A stretch of DNA of 37,839 nt from Pirellulaceae bacterium (GTDB lineage Bacteria; Planctomycetota; Planctomycetia; Pirellulales; Pirellulaceae). The translations under genes and the position numbers were made by a program. The notes below the pieces were generated by a model, which worked only from the letters and a program-made list of their open reading frames with translations, made no database searches and had not been told where the DNA came from. Of the stretch, positions 24,687 to 33,199 are shown one piece after another (position 1 is the stretch's first letter; every line of letters begins with the position of its first letter). The DNA is taken from contig JADHUC010000089.1 of NCBI GenBank assembly GCA_016784735.1, positions 1 through 37,839 of the forward strand. The letters are read 5' to 3'.

Positions 24687-26795
24687 GTGGCTTTTTCGTT
24701 GTCGTTTGAGACGGATCTCAAGGCTCTGGATGGCCAACTCGCGGGCCTCCACGAAACGGACCCGAGTTACGCGGACGTGCGGGCGCGACTGGAGACGTGC
24801 GAGCGTCGGGTCTATCAGAATCTTGACGCCGTCGACACGTTCCTCCTTTCCCGCAATCCTCTGCGTCCGAAAACGCTCGACTACGTTCAGCACATCTTTC
24901 ACGATGTGTGCTTCTTCCAGAACCCGGATGTCCATGGGGACCACCTCGTCGTCGCCGGCGAGGGCAAGATCGAAATCGCGGGAAGCCCCGTCGACGTCAT
25001 GTTCATCGGCCAGCAAACCGGGCCTTCCTCGCAATGGGAAGACTTGGTCAAGCTGCCGCCTGCGGAGTACAAGCGCTGGAACCAGGGCATGAACTTCCCG
25101 GACGGGTATCGCAAGGCCGTCTATGCCATGGACCTGGCAGAAAAGCGGGGCTGGCCCGTGGTGGTATTCGTGGACACGCACGGCGCCGATCCTTCGGAGT
25201 ATTCCGAGGAAGAGGGGCAGGCGTTTGCCATCAACGAAGTGATTCGCAAAACCACGTCGCTCAGGACGCCAAATCTCTCGTATATCATAAGTCTGGGGGC
25301 AAGCGGGGGCGCGATCGCCTTCACGGCGACGAACCGGACGATCATGAACCAGTACGCAACGTACATGGTGATCAGCCCGGGCGCCTGTGCGTCGATCCTG
25401 TTTCGCAACCGGGAGGCCGATTCGATTCGCAGGGCGGCCAGGGGGCTACGTCTGACCGCGGTTGACGCGATTGAGCAAAGTACCGTGGACGAGGTCATCC
25501 AGGAGGGATCCCACCCGGGTCATCGCTACCCGAAAGAACTCTTGGCCAAAGGCAAACAGGCTGTCGAGCGGAACTTGGCCCAGCTTCTGGATCTGCGCGG
25601 TGAGCAGGCCGAGCTCGCCCGCCGCAAGAAGTTCTATGCCATGGGTGTGTGGGGCGAGTCGGACGCTCAGCGGCATACGGATACACTGGCAAATTGGGCT
25701 CGCGAACAGAATCAGGCTTTTACCAGCTTACTCGGCGAGCTTACCGACTACTTCGCCGACCGGGTGAGGAAGAACGGACGGCCGAAAGACGAAGCTGCAG
25801 CAAAGGCGCATGCGGAAGCTCGTCAGGAGGTCGCGCGAATGATCTACGCGGCTCAGCGGGCGGACGCCGCATATGTCAGCAAGGTCCTGGGGGTGGACGC
25901 CTATCCCCTGAGCAAGACCCAGTGGGCTCAAATCCAGGAGCATCTGTTGGAGCGGCGTTACGGGCATCCGAACGGGACACATGTGCTTCATCCCAACGGC
26001 GGTATCAGCACATACCGGCGGCTGCACCCTGTATGCTGGGTCCGACAACTGACCGACGAGGACTCGTTCCGGGAATTTGTCGAGACAAGTCGGTACTGCT
26101 CGATCGACCAGCTTGGGTTCCCCGGGTACGAGAAAGCCCTCGTTCGCGGGACGAAGGAGACCGGGCTCGACACGGGTTTGATCACCGGCTCCGCCAAGGT
26201 CCGCGGCTTCGACATCGTGTTGGCGGTCAACAACTTCCGCCTGGTCGGAAGCAGCTTGTGCGACGAAATTGGCGAGAAGTTTCGCTACGCCGCCGGGCAG
26301 GCCCTAGATACCCGGACGCCGATGGTTTCTATCGCGATGGGCGGCGGGGCACGGATGCAGGAAGGCACGCCGTCGATGCATCGCAACATCCCGAAGATTC
26401 AACATGCCCTGAACGCGTTGGAGGAGGCCGGTGTGCCGCACATTTCGGTCGTCTGCGATCCGACGCTTGGCGGGACGGCGATCAGCTACGGATTGCGAGG
26501 CGACTACATGATCGTAGTGGAAGGTTCGGCCAACATCGGCTTTACCGGCAAGCGCGTCATGGAGCAGTTTCGGCGGTGCAAGATGCCACCCGACTTCCAG
26601 AACGGGGCGTGGCTCTTACGTCGCGGGTTCGTGGACGAATGTGTGAACACGGAAGGGTTGCCCATGCGCCTCGTAGAACTGCTCAAACACGTGGCCGACG
26701 GCGGACGCCTGGTCGATCTGCAACAGCGCAGCACACGAGCATGGACGCCAGAAGAAATCGTCACACCCGACAAGGTTGTGGGTAAAGTGCAGTAG
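24687..26795 (+). CDS. Fused acyl-CoA carboxylase carboxyltransferase, alpha-beta (AccA-AccD type)
   Basis: Fusion of 702 residues. Residues 1-300 match AccA: LDYV (64-67), MNFPDGYRKAVYAMDLAEKR, FVDTHGADP, the oxyanion loop SLGASGGA and ISPGACASILF. Residues 440-690 match AccD: GGARMQE (553-559), VPHISVVCDPTLGGTAIS and IGFTGKRVMEQ. A helical linker (300-440) joins them. AccD enzymes normally carry an N-terminal four-cysteine zinc ribbon, and it is absent here. The enzyme should move carboxyl from carboxybiotin to acetyl-CoA or propionyl-CoA; nearby methylmalonyl-CoA genes favour propionyl-CoA, which is inference. Biotin carboxylase and carrier genes are not in the window. I chose GTG at 24687, preceded by GGAGAGGG, over GTG at 24669. 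Confidence 0.85.
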   Translation: MAFSLSFETDLKALDGQLAGLHETDPSYADVRARLETCERRVYQNLDAVDTFLLSRNPLRPKTLDYVQHIFHDVCFFQNPDVHGDHLVVAGEGKIEIAGSPVDVMFIGQQTGPSSQWEDLVKLPPAEYKRWNQGMNFPDGYRKAVYAMDLAEKRGWPVVVFVDTHGADPSEYSEEEGQAFAINEVIRKTTSLRTPNLSYIISLGASGGAIAFTATNRTIMNQYATYMVISPGACASILFRNREADSIRRAARGLRLTAVDAIEQSTVDEVIQEGSHPGHRYPKELLAKGKQAVERNLAQLLDLRGEQAELARRKKFYAMGVWGESDAQRHTDTLANWAREQNQAFTSLLGELTDYFADRVRKNGRPKDEAAAKAHAEARQEVARMIYAAQRADAAYVSKVLGVDAYPLSKTQWAQIQEHLLERRYGHPNGTHVLHPNGGISTYRRLHPVCWVRQLTDEDSFREFVETSRYCSIDQLGFPGYEKALVRGTKETGLDTGLITGSAKVRGFDIVLAVNNFRLVGSSLCDEIGEKFRYAAGQALDTRTPMVSIAMGGGARMQEGTPSMHRNIPKIQHALNALEEAGVPHISVVCDPTLGGTAISYGLRGDYMIVVEGSANIGFTGKRVMEQFRRCKMPPDFQNGAWLLRRGFVDECVNTEGLPMRLVELLKHVADGGRLVDLQQRSTRAWTPEEIVTPDKVVGKVQ

Positions 26796-27001
26796 ATCGG
26801 CCGGTCAACAACCGATCGCAACTGATGCCGCGAGGAAAAAAACTGTCGTTGGCTTGGCTTGTCGATAGACAACGTCGTACAATCATGATAGAGCCGGCAC
26901 GCGAAAACAGTTGACGAGCGACGAATAGACCAATTCCGCTCGCGCGGCAGGCGCGGTAAGCTTACGCGGCCCAATAGCCTTACGGATGGCATGGTGAATC
27001 T

Positions 27002-27232
27002 TTGGCCAAGCATCCCAACAAACACATTCGGCAGGCCATCGAGTACGCCGAACAGAACGGTTGGACTTTCGTGAAGGCGGGGCCGCGATCGCACTTGTTT
27101 GGGCGCTTGTATTGCCCGCGGCGCGATCCGGACGGGCACATTTTCGGTGTGCAGTCCACGCCACGCGTACCGGAAAACCACGCGCGAGACATTCGCCGCG
27201 CAGTTGATCGCTGCGAGCATCCGACCGAATAG
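27002..27232 (+). CDS. HicA-like small protein
   Basis: Protein of 76 residues, basic, with KHPNKHIRQAIEYAEQNGW, then VKAGPRSHLFGRLYCPRRD and NHARDIRRAVDRC. The GW-x-V-K plus (R/G)SH pattern and small size resemble HicA mRNA-interferase toxins, which have a double-stranded-RNA-binding fold with a catalytic histidine. The start would be TTG at 27002, and there is no strong ribosome-binding motif. The next gene, 12 bp downstream, encodes a small partner protein, which fits a toxin-antitoxin pair. A short palindrome (TTGTC-GATA-GACAA at 26859-26872) lies upstream and could be an operator. Toxin activity is inferred only. Confidence 0.6.
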   Translation: MAKHPNKHIRQAIEYAEQNGWTFVKAGPRSHLFGRLYCPRRDPDGHIFGVQSTPRVPENHARDIRRAVDRCEHPTE

Positions 27233-27244
27233 GAGTCAATAACC

Positions 27245-27496
27245 GTGAAGGTCTTTGAATTTACCTTGCGTATCGCACGCCGTCTGAGCGACGAACGGGC
27301 AATGGATCGCATCTACGGACGATGCCAGGATACCTCCCTGCTCGTCGAAGGCGACGTCACGCTGTTGCAGTTTCATCGACAGGCCGCATCTCTGCAGGAT
27401 GCCATCCGGTCCGCGATTGCGGATGTCAATGCAGCCGGGTATCACGTTGCGCACGTGGAATTGCAGCCGGATGCGGTTGCCGTTCAAACCGTGTGA
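27245..27496 (+). CDS. Small partner protein (HicB-like antitoxin candidate)
   Basis: Protein of 83 residues starting at GTG 27245, with AGGAG nine bases upstream that overlaps the end of the previous gene. The sequence has an alpha/beta ferredoxin-like look: FEFTLRIARRLSDERAMDRI, TSLLVEGDVTLLQFHRQAAS and SLQDAIRSAIADVNAAGYH, ending VELQPDAVAVQTV. The middle segment with strand, Phe-x-Arg and helix resembles the partial RNase H-like fold of HicB antitoxins, but the usual C-terminal DNA-binding part is absent. It probably neutralises the HicA-like protein, with which it forms a two-gene unit. It ends 55 bp before the convergent epimerase gene. Confidence 0.6.
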   Translation: MKVFEFTLRIARRLSDERAMDRIYGRCQDTSLLVEGDVTLLQFHRQAASLQDAIRSAIADVNAAGYHVAHVELQPDAVAVQTV

Positions 27497-27551
27497 AGGT
27501 GTCTGCGATTTCGGAGGACGAAGGGTAAAGTGGTTCGACAGAAACGTGGAT

Positions 27552-27959
27552 CTACTTTTGCTGGCAAAACTCCGTAAGTACACCGCCTGTGCTCTTGGGG
27601 TGGGCGAAGGCAATCTGCATGCCGTGGGCGCCGGTTCGTGGCGTTTTGTCGATCAGTCGCACGCCGGCTGCCTTCAGCGCCATCAGCGTGGCCGGCAGAT
27701 CAGCTACGCGGTAGGCCACGTGATGCAGGCCCGGTCCTTTCTTGTCGAGGAACTTCGCGATTGGGCTGTCTTCGGCAGTGGGTTCAAGCAACTCGACGCG
27801 GACGTCCCCGAGCTGGAAGAAGGTAACCCGCACCTTCTGGTCCGGAATCTCCTCGGTTCCGCCGCACGCCAAACCGAGAACGTCGCCGTACAGGCGGGTC
27901 GCTTCTTCGAGAGATTGGACGGCTATACCCAGATGGTCTATGCCGATCGGTGGTTGCAT
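27552..27959 (-). CDS. mce: Methylmalonyl-CoA epimerase
   Basis: Protein of 135 residues of the glyoxalase/VOC fold. It converts (S)- to (R)-methylmalonyl-CoA, linking propionyl-CoA carboxylation to the mutase. Expected metal ligands appear in GIDHLGIAV (H9), GPGLHHVAYRV (H80) and LTEFCQQK (E130); the glutamate in VRVELLEP (E56) fits too. The length matches the family. ATG at 27959 has GAGGGAG upstream. It is the last gene of the minus-strand methylmalonyl module but is separated from the mutase gene by a perfect inverted repeat, so its expression may differ from the others. Confidence 0.92.
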   Translation of the reverse strand: MQPPIGIDHLGIAVQSLEEATRLYGDVLGLACGGTEEIPDQKVRVTFFQLGDVRVELLEPTAEDSPIAKFLDKKGPGLHHVAYRVADLPATLMALKAAGVRLIDKTPRTGAHGMQIAFAHPKSTGGVLTEFCQQK

Positions 27960-27977
27960 CGTGTGCTCCCTCGCCGA

Positions 27978-28024
27978 AAAGGGGTCGGGAGTCGTTTTTT
28001 CGAAAAACGACTCCCGACCCCTTT
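27978..28024. repeat. Perfect 22-bp inverted repeat between mutase and epimerase genes
   Basis: Left arm 27978-27999 and right arm 28003-28024 are perfectly complementary around a three-base loop. The core is GGGGTCGGGAGTCG. It begins one base past the mutase stop codon. On both strands the stem contains a T-run, so it could act as an intrinsic terminator, and it resembles REP-like elements dispersed in planctomycete genomes. Confidence 0.75.
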
Positions 28025-28025
28025 G

Positions 28026-29699
28026 CTATGTTGTGCATTCCTCGAATTCGCCGAAAACGTGGCGTAGCGCATTGCATATTTCGCCTACGGATGCATACGC
28101 CTGCACCGCATCAAGGATCAAGGGCATCAGGTTGGCGTCACCGCGGGCGCTCGCTTCGAGGGTCTCCAGCGCGCGGGCAACAGCCGCGCCATCGCGTTTG
28201 GCACGCACCTGGCACAGCCGTTCGATCTGTCGGCGCGCCGCCTGTTCGCTGATACTTAGAGTCTCGGGCTGTGTGTCTGTCTCTGTGTCGTAGCGGTTAA
28301 CGCCGACAATCACACGGTCGTCGCGTTCGATCTCCTGCTGGTAGCGGTACGAAGACTGTTCGATCTCGGCTTGCGGATAATGCTGTTCGATCGCGCGGAC
28401 CATCCCGCCCATTTCATCAATCTTGTCGATGTACGCCGCCGCTTCCGCCTCGATTCGATCCGTCAGTTTCTCGATACAATAACTCCCTGCGAGCGGATCG
28501 ACCGTGTGGGTTACGCCCGATTCGTGGGCGATGATCTGCTGCGTACGCAGCGCCAACCGGACGGCCTCTTCCGTCGGCAAGGCCAGGGCTTCGTCGCGGC
28601 TGTTGGTGTGCAGCGACTGTGTGCCGCCAAGCACTGCGGCCAGCGCCTGCAGTGTCACGCGGACCACGTTATTATCAACCTGTTGGGCAGTGAGCGTCGC
28701 GCCGCAGGTCTGCGTGTGGAAGCGGAGCATACAGCTACGCGGGTCCTTGGCGCCGAACCGCTCTTTCATGATCCGCGCCCAGAGCCTGCGAGCCGCACGG
28801 AACTTGGCCACTTCCTCCAGCACGTCCGTCATGGCGCCGAAGAAGAACGATATCCTCGGTGCGAAACGGTCGACGTCCAGCCCCGCGCTCAGAGCCGCGT
28901 CGACATACGCGATCCCGTCCGCCAAAGTGAAGCCCACTTCCTGGGCGGCGGTCGAACCGGCTTCGCGCATGTGGTAGCCACTGACGCTGACCGTGTTGAA
29001 CTGCGGCAGGTGCTCGGCGGCGTACTCGAAGATGTTGGTGATCAGCCTGAGCGACGGACCGGGCGGGAAGATGTAGGTGCCGCGCGCGATGTACTCTTTC
29101 AGTACATCGTTCTGGATCGTGCCGGCAAGCTGGCTTGCTGCGACGCCCTGCCTGGCACCGACGGCGATGTACATGGCCAACAATACGGCGGCCGGCGCAT
29201 TGATTGTCATCGACGTGGAGACTTTGCCAAGGGGAATGGCGTCGAACAAGATCTCCATGTCGGCCAGCGTGTCGATGGCGACGCCCACTTTTCCGATCTC
29301 GCCCAAAGCCAGTGCGTGGTCGCTGTCGTAGCCGATCTGCGTCGGCAGGTCGAACGCGACGCTCAGACCGGTCTGCCCTTGCTCTAATAGAAAGCGGTAG
29401 CGCTGGTTCGTCTCCTCGGCGTCGGCGAAACCGGCGTACTGGCGCATGGTCCACAGTCGCGAGCGGTACATGGTCGGCTGAACGCCCCGCGTGAAGGGAT
29501 ACTCGCCGGGAAAGCCAACCTGCTCGAGATACCTGTCGCGGGCTTGTTCGTCCCGAGTTTCCACGGGAAGATAGAGCCCGTCCATCGGCTGGCCCGAGAC
29601 GGTCACGGTCCGCTCGGCACACTCGGGCACCTTTGCGGTGGCCGGCGCCAGCGTCCGGGCCTTCCACTGTTCGAACCGCTGCTGCAAAGAATCAGGCAT
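28026..29699 (-). CDS. mcmA: Methylmalonyl-CoA mutase, catalytic (large) subunit
   Basis: Catalytic TIM-barrel subunit of 557 residues, lacking the C-terminal B12 domain that a separate gene supplies. It converts methylmalonyl-CoA to succinyl-CoA. Substrate-site residues favour methylmalonyl-CoA over isobutyryl-CoA: Tyr in TMRQYAGF (Y88) and Arg in GPSLRLIT (R218). Isobutyryl-CoA mutase has Phe and Gln at those places. Other hallmarks are EQGQTGLSVAFDLPTQIGYD, LAGTIQNDVLKEY, SVSGYHMREAG (Y242, H243) and GGTQSLHTNSRDEALALPT. ATG at 29699 has GAGG overlapping the MeaB stop and lies eight bases from it; the longer frame to 29813 is rejected. It is in one unit with meaB and the B12 subunit. Confidence 0.95.
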   Translation of the reverse strand: MPDSLQQRFEQWKARTLAPATAKVPECAERTVTVSGQPMDGLYLPVETRDEQARDRYLEQVGFPGEYPFTRGVQPTMYRSRLWTMRQYAGFADAEETNQRYRFLLEQGQTGLSVAFDLPTQIGYDSDHALALGEIGKVGVAIDTLADMEILFDAIPLGKVSTSMTINAPAAVLLAMYIAVGARQGVAASQLAGTIQNDVLKEYIARGTYIFPPGPSLRLITNIFEYAAEHLPQFNTVSVSGYHMREAGSTAAQEVGFTLADGIAYVDAALSAGLDVDRFAPRISFFFGAMTDVLEEVAKFRAARRLWARIMKERFGAKDPRSCMLRFHTQTCGATLTAQQVDNNVVRVTLQALAAVLGGTQSLHTNSRDEALALPTEEAVRLALRTQQIIAHESGVTHTVDPLAGSYCIEKLTDRIEAEAAAYIDKIDEMGGMVRAIEQHYPQAEIEQSSYRYQQEIERDDRVIVGVNRYDTETDTQPETLSISEQAARRQIERLCQVRAKRDGAAVARALETLEASARGDANLMPLILDAVQAYASVGEICNALRHVFGEFEECTT

Positions 29700-29707
29700 A
29701 TTGAACC

Positions 29708-30730
29708 TCAAACGTCGCTTGCCGGCTGCTGCATTTCGGCCAATGCCGAAGCGGCCAATTGTGACACGACCGCATCCAACGAGGACTCGCCACCGTTTAG
29801 CTGAGCGATCCACTGCTTCGCTTCCGGACTGGTCAGCACACGCTCAATCGCCCCTCCGCAGGCAGCCATCGCACTTCGCCGAATCTCACCGAGCGAGCGC
29901 CGTTCGCCGCGGACTGCCTGCGCCTCCGGCGTGCGGCGTGCGCGATCCAGGTCCAGGAGTTGCTCGAGCAGCTTTTCGACGCCTCGGCCGGACTTCGCTT
30001 CGAGTTCCACGACCTGGGGCCCGCCAGCAGCGTCGGTTGTGCTTCCCGACCGGTCTTCAGCCAACGGCTCGCACCGGCCGCCACTGCGCGCAAACGCGGC
30101 GCCAGCCAACTCTTCGCGGACCTCTTTGAGTAGCCGGTGCGATTCGGGCAAGTCACACTTGTTCACGACCACCATGTCGGCAATTTCCAAGAGCCCGGCT
30201 TTGATCAGTTGGATGTCGTCGCCGTGCCCCGGTCCGAGTACCACCACGCAAAGGTCCGCCACCGACGCGATATCGAGTTCGTTTTGCCCCACGCCAACCG
30301 TCTCGATCACCACCGGATCGTAGCCGGCCAATTCCATCAGCCGGGCGCAGTGTATGGTGGTATCGGACAGACCGCCCTCGTGGCCGTGCGTGGCCAGCGA
30401 CCGGATAAAGACATCGTCGTCCACGGCATGTCGCATCATACGCACACGATCACCCAGCAGTGCGCCGTTGGACCGAGCGGAACTTGGATCGACTGCCACC
30501 ACGCCGATTCGGCGTCCTTGTTCACGCAACCGGACCAAGAGGGCGTCTATCAACGTCGACTTTCCCACGCCTGGCGGCCCCGTAAAGCCCCACCACGGGA
30601 CTTGGCCCGTCGACCGACGCAGGCCGACCTCGAACGCCGGATCCGTGCGCCCAGCCGGATCGACGCGTGACATGGCCCGGGCCAGCGCACGACGACCGCT
30701 CCCGCGCAATTTGTCCACAAGTTCGCTCAT
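29708..30730 (-). CDS. meaB: MeaB/ArgK GTPase, mutase chaperone
   Basis: G3E-family GTPase of 340 residues that loads and protects cobalamin in methylmalonyl-CoA mutase. Walker A is GPPGVGKST (51-59). The Mg/switch region is VAVDPSSARSNGALLGDR, where DPSS is typical of this family. The downstream ETVGVGQNE is the switch element, and NKCD gives guanine specificity. A low-complexity insert rich in Gly and Ser (SGGRCEPLAEDRSGSTTD) lies between NKCD and the later helices and is unusual in length. It overlaps the B12-binding subunit gene by four bases (ATGA-type junction, 30727-30730). It sits directly upstream of the catalytic subunit, which fits a dedicated chaperone. Confidence 0.93.
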   Translation of the reverse strand: MSELVDKLRGSGRRALARAMSRVDPAGRTDPAFEVGLRRSTGQVPWWGFTGPPGVGKSTLIDALLVRLREQGRRIGVVAVDPSSARSNGALLGDRVRMMRHAVDDDVFIRSLATHGHEGGLSDTTIHCARLMELAGYDPVVIETVGVGQNELDIASVADLCVVVLGPGHGDDIQLIKAGLLEIADMVVVNKCDLPESHRLLKEVREELAGAAFARSGGRCEPLAEDRSGSTTDAAGGPQVVELEAKSGRGVEKLLEQLLDLDRARRTPEAQAVRGERRSLGEIRRSAMAACGGAIERVLTSPEAKQWIAQLNGGESSLDAVVSQLAASALAEMQQPASDV

Positions 30731-31134
30731 TCCCGGTTGGTCAACTCCTGTTCCAAGGCGGCGAGGATCTCTGATAAGGCGGTGCCGGGTGTAAACACAT
30801 GCCGGAAACCCAAGGCTTCAAGCTGGGGAATGTCCTTCTCGGGGATCGTCCCGCCTGCCACCAGAACGATGTCCTCGGCCCCTTCGTTTTTCAGCAGTTC
30901 CGTCACCCGCGCGAAGAGTTCGTTGTGGGCACCGCTCAACAAACTCAGGCCGATCACGTCGACGTCTTCGTCGATGGCCGTCCGGACGATCTGTTCGGGC
31001 GTCCGACGGATACCGGTGTAAATGACTTCATAGCCGGCATCACGCAAAGCGCGGATCAGGAACTTCGCCCCCCGATCGTGCCCATCGAGGCCGACTTTGC
31101 CAATCAAGATGCGTTTGGGTATTTTGGTGTTCAC
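30727..31134 (-). CDS. mcmB: Methylmalonyl-CoA mutase, B12-binding (small) subunit
   Basis: Cobalamin-binding domain protein of 135 residues. The signature KVGLDGHDRGAKF contains DxHxxG (D17, H19, G22), where the histidine coordinates cobalt from below. Further B12-binding segments are VIGLSLLSGAHNE and VLVAGGTIPEKD. It pairs with the separate catalytic subunit to make a heteromeric mutase, as known from archaea and some bacteria. The start is GTG at 31134 with AAAGG directly before it. It begins the meaB-mutase unit and lies 38 bp after the stop of a Tat-exported protein gene, so readthrough is possible. Confidence 0.94.
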   Translation of the reverse strand: MNTKIPKRILIGKVGLDGHDRGAKFLIRALRDAGYEVIYTGIRRTPEQIVRTAIDEDVDVIGLSLLSGAHNELFARVTELLKNEGAEDIVLVAGGTIPEKDIPQLEALGFRHVFTPGTALSEILAALEQELTNRE

Positions 31135-31172
31135 CTTTGTCTCGTCAAGCTTCGTTGCGTCTCAATCTTCTT

Positions 31173-33038
31173 TCATCCAATTTGCACTCGCATCTCGCCG
31201 GCCAAGTCCATTGCCACGGCGTCAAACTCGAAGCCGTGCAACGTCTGTTGATTGCTTTGCGCTGCTTGACCGTTGATGTTGATCGAACTGGGCTCCTGCT
31301 GCGTCTTCAGGAAAAGCAACGTCGCCTCGCGGACTGGCTTTGCAGCGTGGAGCGTGAACTTGTCGCTCGCGTCGAATTTCGCTTCCACGCTTCGGCGTAG
31401 TGCTTCCCACAGGTAGACTTGCTCGTTCGTCCACCATTCGAGCCCCTGCGCTCTGGCGTAGTCCACCAGTTCGGAAAACGAATCGGCAACGTTCGGCTTC
31501 TGAATGTGGGCGGGGTGGAAAAGGAAATGTGCAACGCCGTAGCGCGGCAACACGGTGTCCACTAGTTGCTTGCCATATTCGCGCGGGCAGACAACCACCA
31601 GGTCCTGCGTCATCATGTTGATTTCCAACACGTCCAGGAAACGCGGCGATTCGGCCTCGTCGTCCAGCGGGAAGTAGGGCTGCGAACCACCCAGCGGAAA
31701 ACCGGTCGCGCCTTTCTTACTCGGCCCGCGCGTCTGGTCCGAGTTCATGCCGACCTCTTCACACCACCGCAGATAATCGAGGCGGCCTTCCCATCGCGTG
31801 TAGTGATTCTTGTTCGAGGTGATGTGCTCGAGCCCCGCCTCCTTCATCAGCCAACTGTGCTGGAGCAGGAAGTTCTCTTTTGACCACGAAGTCTTCGCGC
31901 CGCCACTGCGAGCGTCGTAGTGCAACGCGATTTCGTAGTCTTGATCCTTCAGGGTACCGTAAAACTCCTTCGGGTAGCCGCCCGGGTACAGCGTGCACCA
32001 CGTCGTTTTCACATTGCAGCGGTTCGTCACTTCCAGCAGGGCCACCGCCTTCTGTGGGTCATTGCCGTCGGTGTCGTGCGAAATGTGCCCAACGGCCTTG
32101 AGGCCGCGTGGCCAGTACCAGAGCATGGGCAGCGCAGTGCCTTGTTCCTTGGCGACGTAAAGAACGCTTCGCAGAATGATCTCCCGCAATTCGTCCGTGA
32201 TGGGTTCCAGAAACGCTGGCCCGTCGTCGGGTTTCATGGGTGTTCGATCTCGGTCCCAGTCGAGCACAAAACCGTCTTCGGACTTCAGCTCACCGTCGTT
32301 GAATGGCGCCGAACCGTCCGGCGCGGGTTTCGCGTCCTGCAACACGGGTAACCCCTGCTGGATGTGGACAATCGAGAACAGCAAATCGGGCGAAAGCAAA
32401 ACGGCTCGGCCTTTCCCGCAGCGGTTTTCCACGATGGCGCTGCCCTTGGCGCCTTGATATCCCGAGTCCAATTCCGCCAGCGACGTAGCGGATCCCGGCT
32501 TCATGGCATAGCCGCCGAATACGTGCAGCGAGCTGCGGAGCCCAGCCGTGATCGGATGATCTTCAGCGGTGACCTTTATCCAGCCTTCCGTCAGAGGTCG
32601 ATTGATACTCGCCCCGAAAACGTCCTCCAGTCCCGATGCGCCGCCGATACCGATGATCGAGCCTCCGTTCTGGACCAGGGTGGTAAGCGCGTCGCGCTGG
32701 TCGGACGTCAGCCGCAGATCCCCCGCCAGCAGCACAATGGAATTCGGGCGACCGACCAGCGATGGCAGCTCACCTGGGGCGACTGTATCAAAGAACAGAC
32801 CGGCACGCTGAAGAACTTCTGTGATGTAGATCCAAGTGTTGGCGCGAGGATTCAGATCCGTGGAGATCGATTGAGTGACAACGGTGATCGGGGCGTTCAA
32901 GCCAGAATTCGAGGAACCGACGGCTGGTTCCACAGATCTAGCTATTCGCGCCGCTCCACTTAGCCCCGGCAAAACCAGACAGCCGCCTACCGCAGCCGCT
33001 TTCCCAAGAAAACCCCGCCGTGTCGTTTGGCCACTCAT
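31173..33038 (-). CDS. Tat-exported protein with deacetylase-like domain
   Basis: Protein of 621 residues with a twin-arginine signal (TTRRGFLGKAAAVGG, R7-R8) and hydrophobic stretch. The N-terminal part (about 48-235) has the look of a class I glutamine-amidotransferase/ThuA-like fold: NSIVLLAGDLRL, NGGSIIGIGGASGLE and HPITAGL. The C-terminal part (about 310-560) resembles the NodB polysaccharide deacetylase fold: GHISHDTDG (metal-binding Asp and His, 321-325), a strand IALHYDARSGG (H373, D375), and later FLFHPAHI. Likely a periplasmic or surface carbohydrate deacetylase or lyase; the exact reaction is not known. ATG at 33038 has GGGAGG upstream; the longer frame to 33128 is rejected. It lies between two secreted proteins and the mutase unit. 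Confidence 0.75.
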   Translation of the reverse strand: MSGQTTRRGFLGKAAAVGGCLVLPGLSGAARIARSVEPAVGSSNSGLNAPITVVTQSISTDLNPRANTWIYITEVLQRAGLFFDTVAPGELPSLVGRPNSIVLLAGDLRLTSDQRDALTTLVQNGGSIIGIGGASGLEDVFGASINRPLTEGWIKVTAEDHPITAGLRSSLHVFGGYAMKPGSATSLAELDSGYQGAKGSAIVENRCGKGRAVLLSPDLLFSIVHIQQGLPVLQDAKPAPDGSAPFNDGELKSEDGFVLDWDRDRTPMKPDDGPAFLEPITDELREIILRSVLYVAKEQGTALPMLWYWPRGLKAVGHISHDTDGNDPQKAVALLEVTNRCNVKTTWCTLYPGGYPKEFYGTLKDQDYEIALHYDARSGGAKTSWSKENFLLQHSWLMKEAGLEHITSNKNHYTRWEGRLDYLRWCEEVGMNSDQTRGPSKKGATGFPLGGSQPYFPLDDEAESPRFLDVLEINMMTQDLVVVCPREYGKQLVDTVLPRYGVAHFLFHPAHIQKPNVADSFSELVDYARAQGLEWWTNEQVYLWEALRRSVEAKFDASDKFTLHAAKPVREATLLFLKTQQEPSSININGQAAQSNQQTLHGFEFDAVAMDLAGEMRVQIG

Positions 33039-33199
33039 CGAGCACCTCCCATAATTGTCGACTTTTCCATGGTCACGGTGATCGTCGTATCGACTTGCAT
33101 TGCCTGAGATTCTACGCCGCATGTGCACGCTTGAGAAGCCAGTGGCCCGTTTGTCAACTGTCTTCTGTCATGCATTTGGGAATCGTCCAGAGCCGGGCA

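Noticed and set aside
25649..26785. Plus-strand frame of 378 codons in another frame of the carboxyltransferase
   Set aside because: The AccA/AccD motifs lie in the other frame, and this one is Arg/Gly-rich without homology.
26795..26817. Hairpin GATCGG/CCGATC after the carboxyltransferase as a terminator
   Set aside because: The stem is only six base pairs with an 11-base loop and no T-run.
28371..29387. Plus-strand frame of 338 codons opposite the mutase
   Set aside because: Shadow of the mutase catalytic subunit, which has full family motifs.
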